Positions 53,303 to 62,928 of a stretch of DNA of 64,000 nucleotides are shown here, piece after piece. Every line of letters begins with the position of its first letter. The first letter of the stretch is position 1. The position numbers and the translations under genes are program-made. The stretch spans positions 1,054,001 to 1,118,000 of the forward strand of contig JANUWI010000012.1 in NCBI GenBank assembly GCA_025504975.1, written 5' to 3'. The DNA comes from Plenodomus lindquistii (lineage: Eukaryota > Ascomycota > Dothideomycetes > Pleosporales > Leptosphaeriaceae). Under the pieces are notes generated by a model. The model was given only the letters and a program-made list of their open reading frames with translations. It was not told where the DNA came from and searched no databases.

Positions 53303-54718
53303 CTACAACGCCACCGCACTCATCATCTTCGTGACCTCAGGAACAGCCCGCGCAGTCGGCACCATCGCCTCCGGCCCCTTAGCAACCTCCATTAACGTAT
53401 CCTGCATGCCCTGTAATAACGCCGCCGCCGTCCCCTGATCCCAAAAACTCTCATTAAATGTGACACTGAGCACCAGCTCATCGTCCCAGATCCACGTGTG
53501 AACCATCTTCCGCATGCTCAGTGTCTCTGCGCCGAGCCAAAAGTCGATGACTTCTACCAGTCCGTCTCCCACGCGCTTAGCGACTTGCTCGTTGACTATG
53601 CCCAAGTATGCAAAGCGTGGTTGTAGCTGTTCTGTTTCTGGCTCGCCTTTGGGCGAATTGGGACCGCCGTATAACTCTTCACCCAGACGCTCGTGGAAAA
53701 TTCGTGAGGATGCTAGGTACGGTGCGTAGCCTCTTGCATACACAGGAGCCAACTCAGTGTAGTACGACGCGAAGTCTGTTTCTGGCGAGACTTGGACCTC
53801 GGTGGTGATGATGCTGGTATAGCTGGTGGGCGAGTCTTTTGGCGCCGCGCCTTCGGGTATCAGATTGCGGAGGTTCGAGTGAAACGAGGCCATGAAACTG
53901 CGAGATTCGGTTGTGGGAACGAGTTTGGCGACGGAAGCGATAAGTGCAGAGTGGAGTACTACCTCCAGGGCGAGTGATGCGCTGGTGCAGCTGGAGAGGA
54001 TGAGGTCAGTGTCGGATTTGGGTAGTTTGACAACATGGCGTTTTGTGCAGCCTGGTTTTGGGGAGGAGATGTTGGGAGTCATGGTTAAGAGTTGTCTGTG
54101 GGGTTTCAACGCATCCAGGCGTTGCTTGGCAGCGGCTTCAACTGCTGGTGTTTGTTCATTGTGAATGCCGAGTGTAAGTTCCATACTTGGTGTTAGGTTT
54201 CTTGCACATCCACCGAATTCGAGGTTGGGATTTGTGTTGACTAGAGATTCGATGAGATGGTTGAGGCAGAAAGTAGCACCACGGGCATCGACGCGATAGT
54301 GTGGAGACCAGATCAATACATCGCCAGTTAAAGGAAGGTAGTAGCACTGCATCTGCTCATTCCGTGGGATGCGTCCCAGTAGCTCGTCTACCGATTTGTA
54401 CTCGGCCACTGAGAAGGTGGCCGACACCCAAAGATCGATAGAGGCTTTGTCTCCAACGCGGTATATATAATTGCCGTTGTAGGGGAAAGCGGCGATCTCG
54501 GGATGGTTGTAGCGAACTTGTTTCCATGCAGTCTGCAGGTAGGCGGCTGGGTCTTCCACGGAAGGATCAAATGATAGCCTGGCGACGGCATTCTTTGCCC
54601 AGTTGTCGCGACCAGCTGCTTTTGGAACGTTGCGAGTGAGAAGATTCATCTTCTCGAGGTAGCTCTGAGGTCGTTCCCAGCGGCCGGGCCTGGTTTCTTT
54701 CCAAGTCAGGTCTTGCAT
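53303..54718 (-). CDS. Condensation-like acyltransferase (Tri3-related fold)
   Basis: A single-exon 471-aa CoA-dependent acyltransferase of the condensation/BAHD-like superfamily. The active-site HxxxD is present as HYRVD in DVLIWSPHYRVDARGATF. The N-terminus (WKETRPGRWERPQSYLEKMN) and LSFDPSVEDPAAYLQTAWKQVRYNHPEIAAFPY resemble fungal trichothecene 15-O-acetyltransferase-type proteins, a family also found in genomes that make no trichothecenes. No terpene synthase, P450, PKS, NRPS or other cluster gene is adjacent in this window, so a toxin role is not supported. The acceptor substrate, an alcohol or amine on a small metabolite, is unknown. No signal peptide or membrane helix is seen; likely cytosolic. 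Confidence 0.75.
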   Translation of the reverse strand: MQDLTWKETRPGRWERPQSYLEKMNLLTRNVPKAAGRDNWAKNAVARLSFDPSVEDPAAYLQTAWKQVRYNHPEIAAFPYNGNYIYRVGDKASIDLWVSATFSVAEYKSVDELLGRIPRNEQMQCYYLPLTGDVLIWSPHYRVDARGATFCLNHLIESLVNTNPNLEFGGCARNLTPSMELTLGIHNEQTPAVEAAAKQRLDALKPHRQLLTMTPNISSPKPGCTKRHVVKLPKSDTDLILSSCTSASLALEVVLHSALIASVAKLVPTTESRSFMASFHSNLRNLIPEGAAPKDSPTSYTSIITTEVQVSPETDFASYYTELAPVYARGYAPYLASSRIFHERLGEELYGGPNSPKGEPETEQLQPRFAYLGIVNEQVAKRVGDGLVEVIDFWLGAETLSMRKMVHTWIWDDELVLSVTFNESFWDQGTAAALLQGMQDTLMEVAKGPEAMVPTARAVPEVTKMMSAVAL

Positions 54719-55924
54719 GGTGAAGACACGAATCTGAGGGGAGTTTTTGGTCTGACAAGTGAATGAATAGTGTCAAAGCCGTCGAGTATGGATGAAGTGT
54801 GCCTGTCAGGTGGGAACTTGCACCGGTATACATATGTCCCGGAACCATCGGCATATATCTACCAGCTATACCTGCGGTCATTGCAGGGCTATGAGCATGG
54901 CCCACACAGAAGGTCTCACACCCTGTTTCTCCCTGAGTCAACACCAGCGAATGGATGAGCTGTGGCTCCATGGGCCAGTCTTTTTGCTGCAGACGCCAGC
55001 TTCCGCTCTGAGGCATTGGTCATCTCGACCGTACGAGGTGTAACCCCATAAATCAAAGGGTCCCAATGTAGGGTACATTTTATCGTCTAGGTTTTGTTTG
55101 CAGAGGTGGCACGAGGGCTTGGCCATGTCGTTGAGAAGCACATGGGGATGAAGGTGCATTTCCGCGAACGGGCAACTGTTTGGCTTTTGACTGGATCGGA
55201 AGACGGTGTACGTATAGACGTCGTCGATCCCCGACATGTAAACAGAAACAATGGGAACTTACCGGTGTGTCAGTGGTGTGCTCCCGCCTGCGTCAGTTAG
55301 AGTGTGAGTCAGCGCCAAGGCCTGCACGGACTGTTCTGGTAAGTGGGATGCACGATCCGGCCCGCCCAGGCAAGAATTACCGGACGGGCATCGATCGGTG
55401 GCTCAGATGACCACGGACAATTCGATCGAACTCGACGAGAGTGCTGTGGTTATGTCGCGGCATACGCGGTTTTGGCGGTGAATTCTACTTGGCGGAGACA
55501 CACATAATCTTCAATCCATGCCAAGGGGCAGAGTTTAGTTTCCAAATCACTTCAGTCATTTCCTTTTACCGCAACTTGCCGAAAGTAGGTGTTTCAGTGG
55601 CCTCGGTGCCATCTCAAATGTCTATTCTGTATCATCGCAATGAGCCAAGAGCAGGCCACGTAAAGAATCATGAAGAGAGGATGCATGACTGACGAGAGAG
55701 GGCTATCTATGCTCTCTTTTACAAATCATCGAATACTATTCGTTCGTAATGTCCATGTTTACCATTACTGGACAGCGACAGTTCGCATCGAAGCTATGAT
55801 GATGATTCGTGAAGATACCTGTAGAACTCCCTCTCTACTGCTTGAATACCGGTAGGCAGTATGGCGCGCATATACCGGTTTAGAACCATTTGTGAGGCCG
55901 CACGAGGAAGGCGAGTGAGGCTGC
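54719..55924. other. Intergenic region upstream of the acyltransferase
   Basis: Contains the acyltransferase promoter and the 3' flank of the PP4 subunit gene. Open frames are short and overlap on both strands without recognisable protein text. Confidence 0.45.
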
Positions 55925-57409
55925 CTAATCCTCAGACTTCATTTCCACATCTGCAGTTGCGTTGGCGTTTTTCTCCTCGCCCTTGCGCTGTTGCTCGGCC
56001 TCGGCTCCTTCAGTCTTGTCCTCATCCTTGACATGTGCATCGGCACCATCCTTCTGCTTCATGCTCTCCTCCTCTTTCACGCCTGGACTCTTGCTCGTCC
56101 GTTCCCCCAAACTCGGCCGTCCAATAGCACCCTCAATGTTCAACTCTTGACCCTCCTTCTGCGGGCCCGTATCCTCCATGCCAATAAGCTCAGGGCCCCT
56201 TGCATGCGGGACCTCGTCCTCGGCCTCGACCGTCTCGATGATGCTGCCTGTACCGTGCATTTCAGCGAATGTCGAGCGCGTGGGACTCGTAGTGAGCGTG
56301 TGGGGGTTGTTGAGGACAATACCAGCTTCTTGCTCCTGGCGTAGGAGTTCGCCTTGAGTGACGGGGCCTGTGGAGGGGAGTGTCTCGCCGTCTGGGTGGG
56401 ACGAGGCGATTTGGGCAACGGGGGCGGACGTGTTGGGGGTGTCTGGGCGGGGTTGCTGTTGTTGGTTGGAGGGGAGCATGCCGACGGTTACGGTCTCGAT
56501 TCTACCGGCGCCGTTGGGACCGTCGATGACTTGGGTCGATTCGGTAACAAGCTCGGACTGGCCGCGATTCTGGAGCCATGGGATAGGGGTGAGTAGGGCG
56601 CCGCCTAGTGATTCATCGGAACCGAGAGTTGCCGAGGCGGTGTTGGTGGGTGTGGCGCCATTGAGGAGTCCGCCGGCGGTGGGCAGGACGGCTTGTGGGA
56701 GAGGGAAGATGTTGAGAGGAGACGAGACGGAGATGACGCGATCCAGGGCACGCAGGTAGGGTGGCAGGTGCCTGTATCGCCGCTTGGGCTCTAGGATGAG
56801 CTCTGCCAGGCGCTGGACTGTGTGAGGCGGGTGCTTTGCGAAGTTTGTGGAGAGGGCGGTCCGTATTGAGGCATAGAAGGTAGTCATGTGTTGGGGGACG
56901 CCCTGAGGCTCTGCGGGTGCGGCAAAGGCAGGCACGGGAGGCCGTGGCGGGGTGGCAGGCGGGGCATTTTCCTTGTCGGTGGCATGCGACTCTTGGCTGG
57001 ATGCGGCGTTGGACGTGTTTGGGCGCGAGGGCAGGTCTGTTGTGGCGGACGCGCTGGTGCTGGTGTTGGTGTCGGTGTCGGTGTCGGTGGGCGGCTTGGG
57101 GAACTCGCTGACAATCTGCGCGCGCGCGGTTAGTCGTGTGCGCGGTTGTGCTGGCTCGTGGCATACCTCATCCAGGCGGTGCAGCATGTACTGGAGCGTC
57201 TTTGGCCATTCTGCCCTGCAAGGCGCATTAGCACATCCTCACGGCAGCTGGGTTGATGGGGCAGCGTACGAGTCGAGGGCGCCGTCTTGGGCCGCCTTGC
57301 GCAGGACAGCCTCTGCTGCAGGACGTCAGCACGGCATGTCTTTGGACAGCACTGTATGCACATCAAAGTACGGGGCACTAGAGAGGAGGGGGGGCATACC
57401 GGACGTCAT
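55925..57409 (-). CDS. Protein phosphatase 4 regulatory subunit 2 (PPP4R2/PSY4-like)
   Basis: Regulatory subunit of the PP4 phosphatase, which in yeast and animals dephosphorylates gamma-H2A(X) and other DNA-damage targets in the nucleus. Exons 57409-57400 (10 nt), 57315-57270, 57215-57167 and 57115-55925 give 431 aa with matched phases. The spliced N-terminus reads EAVLRKAAQDGALDS, then AEWPKTLQYMLHRLDE and IVSEFPKPP. A Thr/Asp repeat comes next, and the PPP4R2 core PPHTVQRLAELILEPKRRYR with YLRALDRVISVSSPLN. The second half is disordered, acidic and rich in Lys, Glu and Gln, as in PPP4R2 proteins. A 10-nt first exon is unusual but gives the only smooth start. Confidence 0.8.
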
Positions 57410-58439
57410 GCCTGGGGGTTGGGGGAATCTCTCTGCGCAGTGACGCGACAACAGCTGTGTCCGCCGCCACAGCCCCCGGCGGCGACGATGCCTGCGCCAC
57501 ACGCTGCACGCTGCACGCTGCACGGTACTCTAGCTATAATTATCCGCAGCGAGCCAATGGCGGGGCAGGGCGGGCGAGCAGCCAGCTGAAGCCAAGTCTT
57601 GGAGAGAGCAGCCTGAGCGAGTGTGGCCGATGATTGCGCCTTGTCTTTGACGTTGGTTGTGTACCCAAGTGTAGATTACTTGGTGCTGTAGAGCAGAGTA
57701 GAGCAGAGTAGAGTAGAGTAGAGTAGAGTAGAGTAGAGTAGAGTAGAGTAGAGTAGAGTAGAGTAGAGTAGAGTACAGCAGAGTACAGCAGAGTACAGCA
57801 GAGTAGAGTAGCGAAGCGTTCGCGTTGGGGGCCCACCAAGCGACGAGACCCCTTCAGCCCTTCACCTTGCCCCGTCTCCACATAGGCTGGGGCACTGCGC
57901 ATCGAGTATTAGACGAGACTAGACTACTGCTCTACACTCCACTTGTCGCTCTCAGCCCTCCCATCTCTCTCGCTCCGTGTCTCTCTGTCTCGTCTCTCTC
58001 CCCCGAGTCGCTCGCTCATCCTCTGCACTCGCCGTCATCCCCCTCGCCGTCGCACTCGCCCTCCCTCGCCCGCCCGCACCACGGCCAAGACGCCTTCGCC
58101 TTCAGCCAGTTTCAGACTTGGCCCGTTTCAGCGCACCGCCGTCCTTGGGTCACTGCTGCGTCTCGTCTCACCCTTCACCGGCCACGCGCCCTTGACACCC
58201 TATATCCACCCGTCCAGCCGCTGTCCGCGGCTGCCACTCTCGCCAAAATTTCACACCACGAGGCAAGAGCATCCCTCCTGGGAGGACAGCCTCTCGACCG
58301 CAACTACCAGCCCTACACGACGTATCAACCACAGCACCCCGCGCACCTCCAGGCGAGCTTCGACGCCCAGCCTGGCGGCTACCACCACCGCGAGGGCTTC
58401 CCCACCACCCTCCCGCCGCCCGTCCGTCGCGCCCCCAGG
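57410..58439. other. Intergenic region with pentanucleotide repeat
   Basis: Between the PP4 subunit gene (-) and the Golgi protein gene (+). It holds both promoters, the GAGTA tract (57689-57811), and a CT-rich leader at about 57960-58090. The frame leading into the Golgi protein stays open back to about 57825 but has no ATG, so an upstream exon for that gene could exist. Confidence 0.45.
57689..57811. repeat. GAGTA pentanucleotide microsatellite
   Basis: About 24 tandem five-base units (GAGTA with scattered GAGCA and CAGCA variants) over some 120 bases. Interruptions cluster at both ends, the pattern expected of an old tract still expanding in the middle. It encodes Leu/Tyr/Ser text on the minus strand, which is not a gene. 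Confidence 0.9.
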
Positions 58440-59561
58440 ATGTATTGGCCCAACACGCGCTGGACATGGGCCTTTATGCTGACAGCCATCGGCCAGGCTG
58501 TCATTGGCGTCGCCCTCGAGTCGTACGTCTGCCTGCCGCCAACGCCCAACCACGCTCGCGTCGAACCCTGCTGACCACCGCGTAGCTATGTCTTTGGCAA
58601 GTTCCAGAGCAGCATCCACTTCGCTGCCGGCATGAAGTCGGAAACCCGCTCCATCCCCACCTATCTCGCCGTCTTCATCTTCGGCTACATCTACCAGCTC
58701 TTCCTCGTCTGGGATGCCCTGCGCCTCAAGAACACCATTCAGGTCATCGGCCTCGTCCTCTACAACGTCGGCATCCTCGTCTATGCCGGCATCCAGTACG
58801 ACCAGATCAAGGATGCTGCAGACGTCCTCAACACGAGCGCCTTCATCCCAGAGGGCTTCTGGGAAGACGTCAAGCCCATGCTCATCGCCCTCCCAATCCT
58901 CATGGCCGTTGCAACCGTCGTCTTTGCATTCGAGGCAAAGAAGCTGTACGAGGAGTTTGCGTGGACCATCTACAAGCGCATCAGTGCCGACACGAGGCTG
59001 AAGAAGCGCTACTTGACCTACCAGGTACCCACACCACCCACCCCTCTCCACCATCAGCACTAATAATATCAGATTTACATTGCCCTCCTCAAATTCGACT
59101 TCTTCTTCTTCCTTGCCTTCACTGTGCAGTTCCTCGTCGTTGTCGACAACACCAAAACCCTCGAGCTGGCCCTTACCTGCGTCGCCCTCGTCATCACCTT
59201 CTTCCTCCTCTTCGCCGCCGCTTTTTGGGTCCGTCGTGAATCCGTCGCTGGCATGATGATCATCATCTTTGTCTACTTTGTCGCCCTCGCCTACTTCTTG
59301 TTCAAGCTCATTCGCATGTACGTCGCCGATCGCATTCGTCAAGAGGACTACAAGCCTGCCCGCAAGTCATTGACCGCCTTCGCCATCCTGACCATTCTTC
59401 TACTGTTGGTTACCGTTGTTACAGCATGCGTGTGCACGCACAATTTCAACAAGGGTCTCAAGCCGCATGTCAACAACAAGGCAGTCAAATCGGACAAAGC
59501 CTTCAACGAGATGCCATCGCTGAGCGGACCCAACCCATCGCAACGGATGGAGATTGACTAA
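58440..59561 (+). CDS. UPF0658 Golgi apparatus membrane protein
   Basis: Multi-pass membrane protein of a fungal family (UPF0658) placed in the Golgi in fission yeast; biochemical role unknown. Exons 58440-58522, 58586-59024 and 59073-59561 give 336 aa. Introns use GTACGT/CGTAG and GTACCC/ATCAG. Conserved text: NTRWTWAFMLTAIGQAVIGV, VFGKFQSSIHFAAG, IPTYLAVFIFGYIYQLFLVW, VLYNVGILVYAGIQYDQI, then LYEEFAWTIYKRISADTRLK. About seven membrane helices are visible; the cytosolic tail ends SLSGPNPSQRMEID. The first ATG in the frame is used, giving almost no N-terminal tail. Relatives may have more, so an upstream exon is possible. Confidence 0.85.
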
Positions 59562-60484
59562 GCTCAATGTTATACACACACACACATAACAAAAACTTTA
59601 CGACATGACTTTTCCTGGAGCACATTGCGTTCTGCGAGCATTGTTCTGAATAATCATACCCGGTCGCGATGTTGGATCATCAGTGGACACACCTGGCGTT
59701 TTCTTCTTCTTCTTCTCTTCTTTTGATTCCATATAGTATAGGGCGAGATACCTCGGTTCGGGCCTTGCCTTTTGCGAGGCATATAGGGCAAGGCAGAAAG
59801 AATAGGGACATCTAGGATATCATGTGACGGGATTTGGAATCTTCTACGGAAGTTGAATCATGTATTCCCTTAAGTCTCGAGGAGACATTCCTATGATAGA
59901 GTCGCATCTTCTTTGTACTATACCCCCATGACGATGAGTAGGTAGTGTGGATTTGAATTCGAGAGATCTCCTTGATGGACGTGTGCATCCAGCATTCTCA
60001 TAGCTAACCCACTTATTGTACATTTGCCTGCGACACAAACCTTTCAACACGAGGGACTCGCAATTTCCATCTCAACACTCCTTTACACATCTAAAACGAC
60101 GCAATTATGTACTAAAGCCACACAAAGCTATAGCACATGACCCTATGACACCCTCCCTCGTACTCTAGACGACCTCAGACAGACTTGAATAGCAATCGAC
60201 AAAACGCGTACACGATCGGCTAGCCTATGCCTTGCACAGATAAGCTCCCGTCCCCAACATGTCGCGCTAGACACAAGCCCTGGAGGGTCCCTGCACCCAA
60301 CGACATCATCGGGCTCGGTTACGCGCGACCGACATTTCGATAGCTTGGACGAACGAGTTGACGACATTCTTTCATTTACCACCACGACTATCCTTAGTGT
60401 TGGTTCTTGTGGGCAGGGCCGGACTGGACTTTGAGTTTGCGATTACGTGTTGGTTAAACTGAGATATTGAATTGACGGTTGAGA
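59562..60484. other. Intergenic region between Golgi protein and Mpv17-family genes
   Basis: Same-direction neighbours. A short CA run just after 59571 and a CTT-rich patch near 59700 are the only features. No gene is seen. Confidence 0.5.
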
Positions 60485-61517
60485 ATGGCGTTTCGCTGGT
60501 AAGTTGGCTCACTCGACGACAAGGGTGGGGGGCAGAGAGCGTCGTGAAGCGCGTGGGATTGAGGGGTGTAGAAGTGGAATCCACGATTGAAAGAAAGTGA
60601 AGGAATATTGGCTGACAATTCTTCCTGCGGTGCAGGTATCAAGCCAAGCTTAAGACGGCACCCCTGCTTACACAGAGTGTTACTACTGCGGTACGTTACT
60701 GGCATGATTTCAACTCGGACAGAGGAAGACGGTGGGGATGGTGGGTTGCGATTTTCAGGAAAGACCGTGGAGGTGGAGGGGGAAGGAGTGAAGATTATGA
60801 GGGAAAGAGAAGAACACACTGCTACAAGACACGTTGGAGTGGGCGGTAGCCAGAGCATGCGCGATCCTAGGATTGGAGAGCCCCAAAAACCAGGACGAAG
60901 GTTGGACTGAACAAGCTGACATCAAAATCGAATAGGTCCTCTTTGCAACAGGCGACACGCTCGCCCAGCAGGCCGTTGAAAAACGCGGCGTCGACCAACA
61001 TGATCCCATGCGAACAGCCCGCATGGCTGCATACGGCGGCGGTACGTCCTTCCTCATCCTCATTGCCCCACAAACCCCACTTCAACAATCATACTGACCT
61101 TTCCAAGCAATCTTCGGTCCTGCAGCAACAAAATGGTACACCCTTCTGACGACCCATATCAACATCCCCTCCTCCCATACAGCCACCCTCTGCGCCCGCG
61201 TCGCCGCCGACCAAGTCATCTTCGCTCCTATCAACATGGGCCTCTTCCTCTCCAGCATGGCCTACCTCGAAGGCGCATCCGTCAAGCAACGTCTAAAAGA
61301 CGCGTACATTCCGGGTTACCAGAAGAACCTCATGGTGTGGCCGTGGGTCCAGTTTGCCAATTTCAAATACGTGCCCCCAGAGTTTAGGGTCCTGGTCGTC
61401 AATTTTGTGAGTTTGGGGTGGAATTGCTATCTTAGCTTTTTGAACTCAGGAGGGGGGACCAAGCCGAATTTGCCAAAGGGTCATACCAAGGAGGGAGGAG
61501 AGTTGCCGCCTTCATAG
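60485..61517 (+). CDS. SYM1: Mpv17/PMP22 family protein (Sym1-like)
   Basis: Inner mitochondrial membrane protein of the Mpv17/Sym1 family, thought to form a channel and needed for metabolic stress tolerance in yeast. Four exons, 60485-60498 (14 nt), 60636-60690, 60936-61041 and 61108-61517, give 194 aa. Splicing yields the family start MAFRWYQAKLKTAPLLTQSV, then TTAVLFATGDTLAQQAVEK, RMAAYGGAIFGPAATKWYT, ADQVIFAPINMGLFLSSMAY and the signature WPWVQFANFKYVPPEFRVL near residues 135-155, followed by NFVSLGWNCYLSFLNS. About four membrane segments. All introns have GT-AG ends and CTGAC or similar branch sites. Peroxisomal family members look alike, so the symbol is tentative. Confidence 0.88.
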
Positions 61518-61820
61518 ATGGAGAGGGAGCAGAGGGATCGAAAGAGGGGATCTACGTGGCTGGTATCTAGACAACGAGAGATTCTCTGAAGGGGGGATGT
61601 AGGTTGACGTTTCTTTGGAGGGCGTATATAATGGTGCATATACTTCAGGATGAACGAAATCCTTGCATCTAAATCACAGTACAGATGGCCCATGTGGAAC
61701 ACTAGACGCATACTAATGCAGCCTTGTCGTTATTCTTTCGTGACGTTTTAGAAGTAAAATCCGCCTTGTATCTATACAGGCCTAACCAAAAAACCGTCAC
61801 AAATAGATACGCCCCCTCCA

Positions 61821-61843
61821 ACACACACACACACACACACACA
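61821..61843. repeat. AC dinucleotide microsatellite
   Basis: Eleven to twelve uninterrupted AC units in an intergenic region. Confidence 0.85.
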
Positions 61844-62571
61844 TAATTTTCTCTCACAAAACTCTACCTTATCGCTAGCCTCTTTGACTAGACAACAGAA
61901 GAAGCATTCGCCGTACTTCATGCGTGCAAAACATTTGCTATTATAACAGGTGCTCTACATTTCTACGGGTGAGCATGTTCAAGACGCTCTAGTAAGTAAT
62001 CCGCAGCCAAAGAAATCTAAGACCTTTACTCCAGAGTACTCTACCTCATGACTATATTACATTAGTAAAGACCCCCGCAAGTGATCAAGGGTTAGACATG
62101 TGGATAAGGCAGTGTGCAAACACCAGTTGAAAGGCTGTAAATGCTTCATCGCGTTAAACGTCTATCTGTTTCCATTCCCGTTCCATTCCACTCCGATTCA
62201 TTTCCTGTTATCGACAAATCTGCAATACACCACAGCTATATAACTACAGTTACATACACGTACTCCACTCCTACCTACCAAATATAGTCACAGTCACTGT
62301 CTACACAATCTGCAACTGCACATCACAATCACATGTTCAGTCTGTCAAAGGTCCGCTCCGCTCCCATACGCACGCCCCATCAAACAGCGCACAATCCTTT
62401 GAAATTTTGGACTGAAAACGCCCTCCAAGAAAGATTGGTGAGCAGAGAGACAAGGCGCGCAGAACCGAAAAGTGCACCAGACACAGACAGATAGCCAGAC
62501 AGTCGGACAGGACAGACAGAGAGGGGAATAAAGCAAGGGATAGAAATTACAAATATGTGAAGCAAGCAAAT

Positions 62572-62596
62572 AATCAATCAATCAATCAATCAATCA
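62572..62596. repeat. AATC tetranucleotide microsatellite
   Basis: Six uninterrupted AATC units in the convergent intergenic region. Confidence 0.85.
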
Positions 62597-62928
62597 GAGC
62601 TCCGCTGCCAAAAGAAAAAGAGAAAGGGAAAAACGCCACGGTGATGCAAAATATTACCTCAGCAGACAACCGCTTTCGCTGATGATGGAACGAACACAAA
62701 AACGACAAAACCCAAGAACAAGAACCCACAAGTCGAGCGGCCCAAAAAGGAGAACCAATGTCAAAACCCAGAACCCATGCCCAAGAAAAAGCGCATGTGC
62801 TTTGCAAGACAAAGGTTCAGAAAGCAAGCCTCCAAAAAAACCATACACATACACAAACTCCCCCGCCTCTTCCACAATTCTCAACTCTCCACACACACCC
62901 CCATCCCCCCAATCCCAAAACGACAAGT

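Larger units (their letters stand above)
61518..62928. other. Convergent 3' region with simple repeats
   Basis: Between the Mpv17-family gene (+) and the low-complexity gene (-). It holds a dinucleotide AC run (61821-61843) and an AATC tetranucleotide tract (62572-62596). The A-rich plus strand at 62600-62930 is probably the 3' untranslated region of the minus-strand gene. No other gene is visible. Confidence 0.5.

Noticed and set aside
57540..57902. Minus-strand frame encoding repeated Leu-Tyr-Ser-Thr
   Set aside because: Translation of the GAGTA microsatellite, not a gene.
58251..59342. Minus-strand open frame of 363 codons
   Set aside because: Antisense to the UPF0658 gene; its acidic text mirrors hydrophobic Phe/Leu/Ile/Val codons, and it crosses two well-supported introns.
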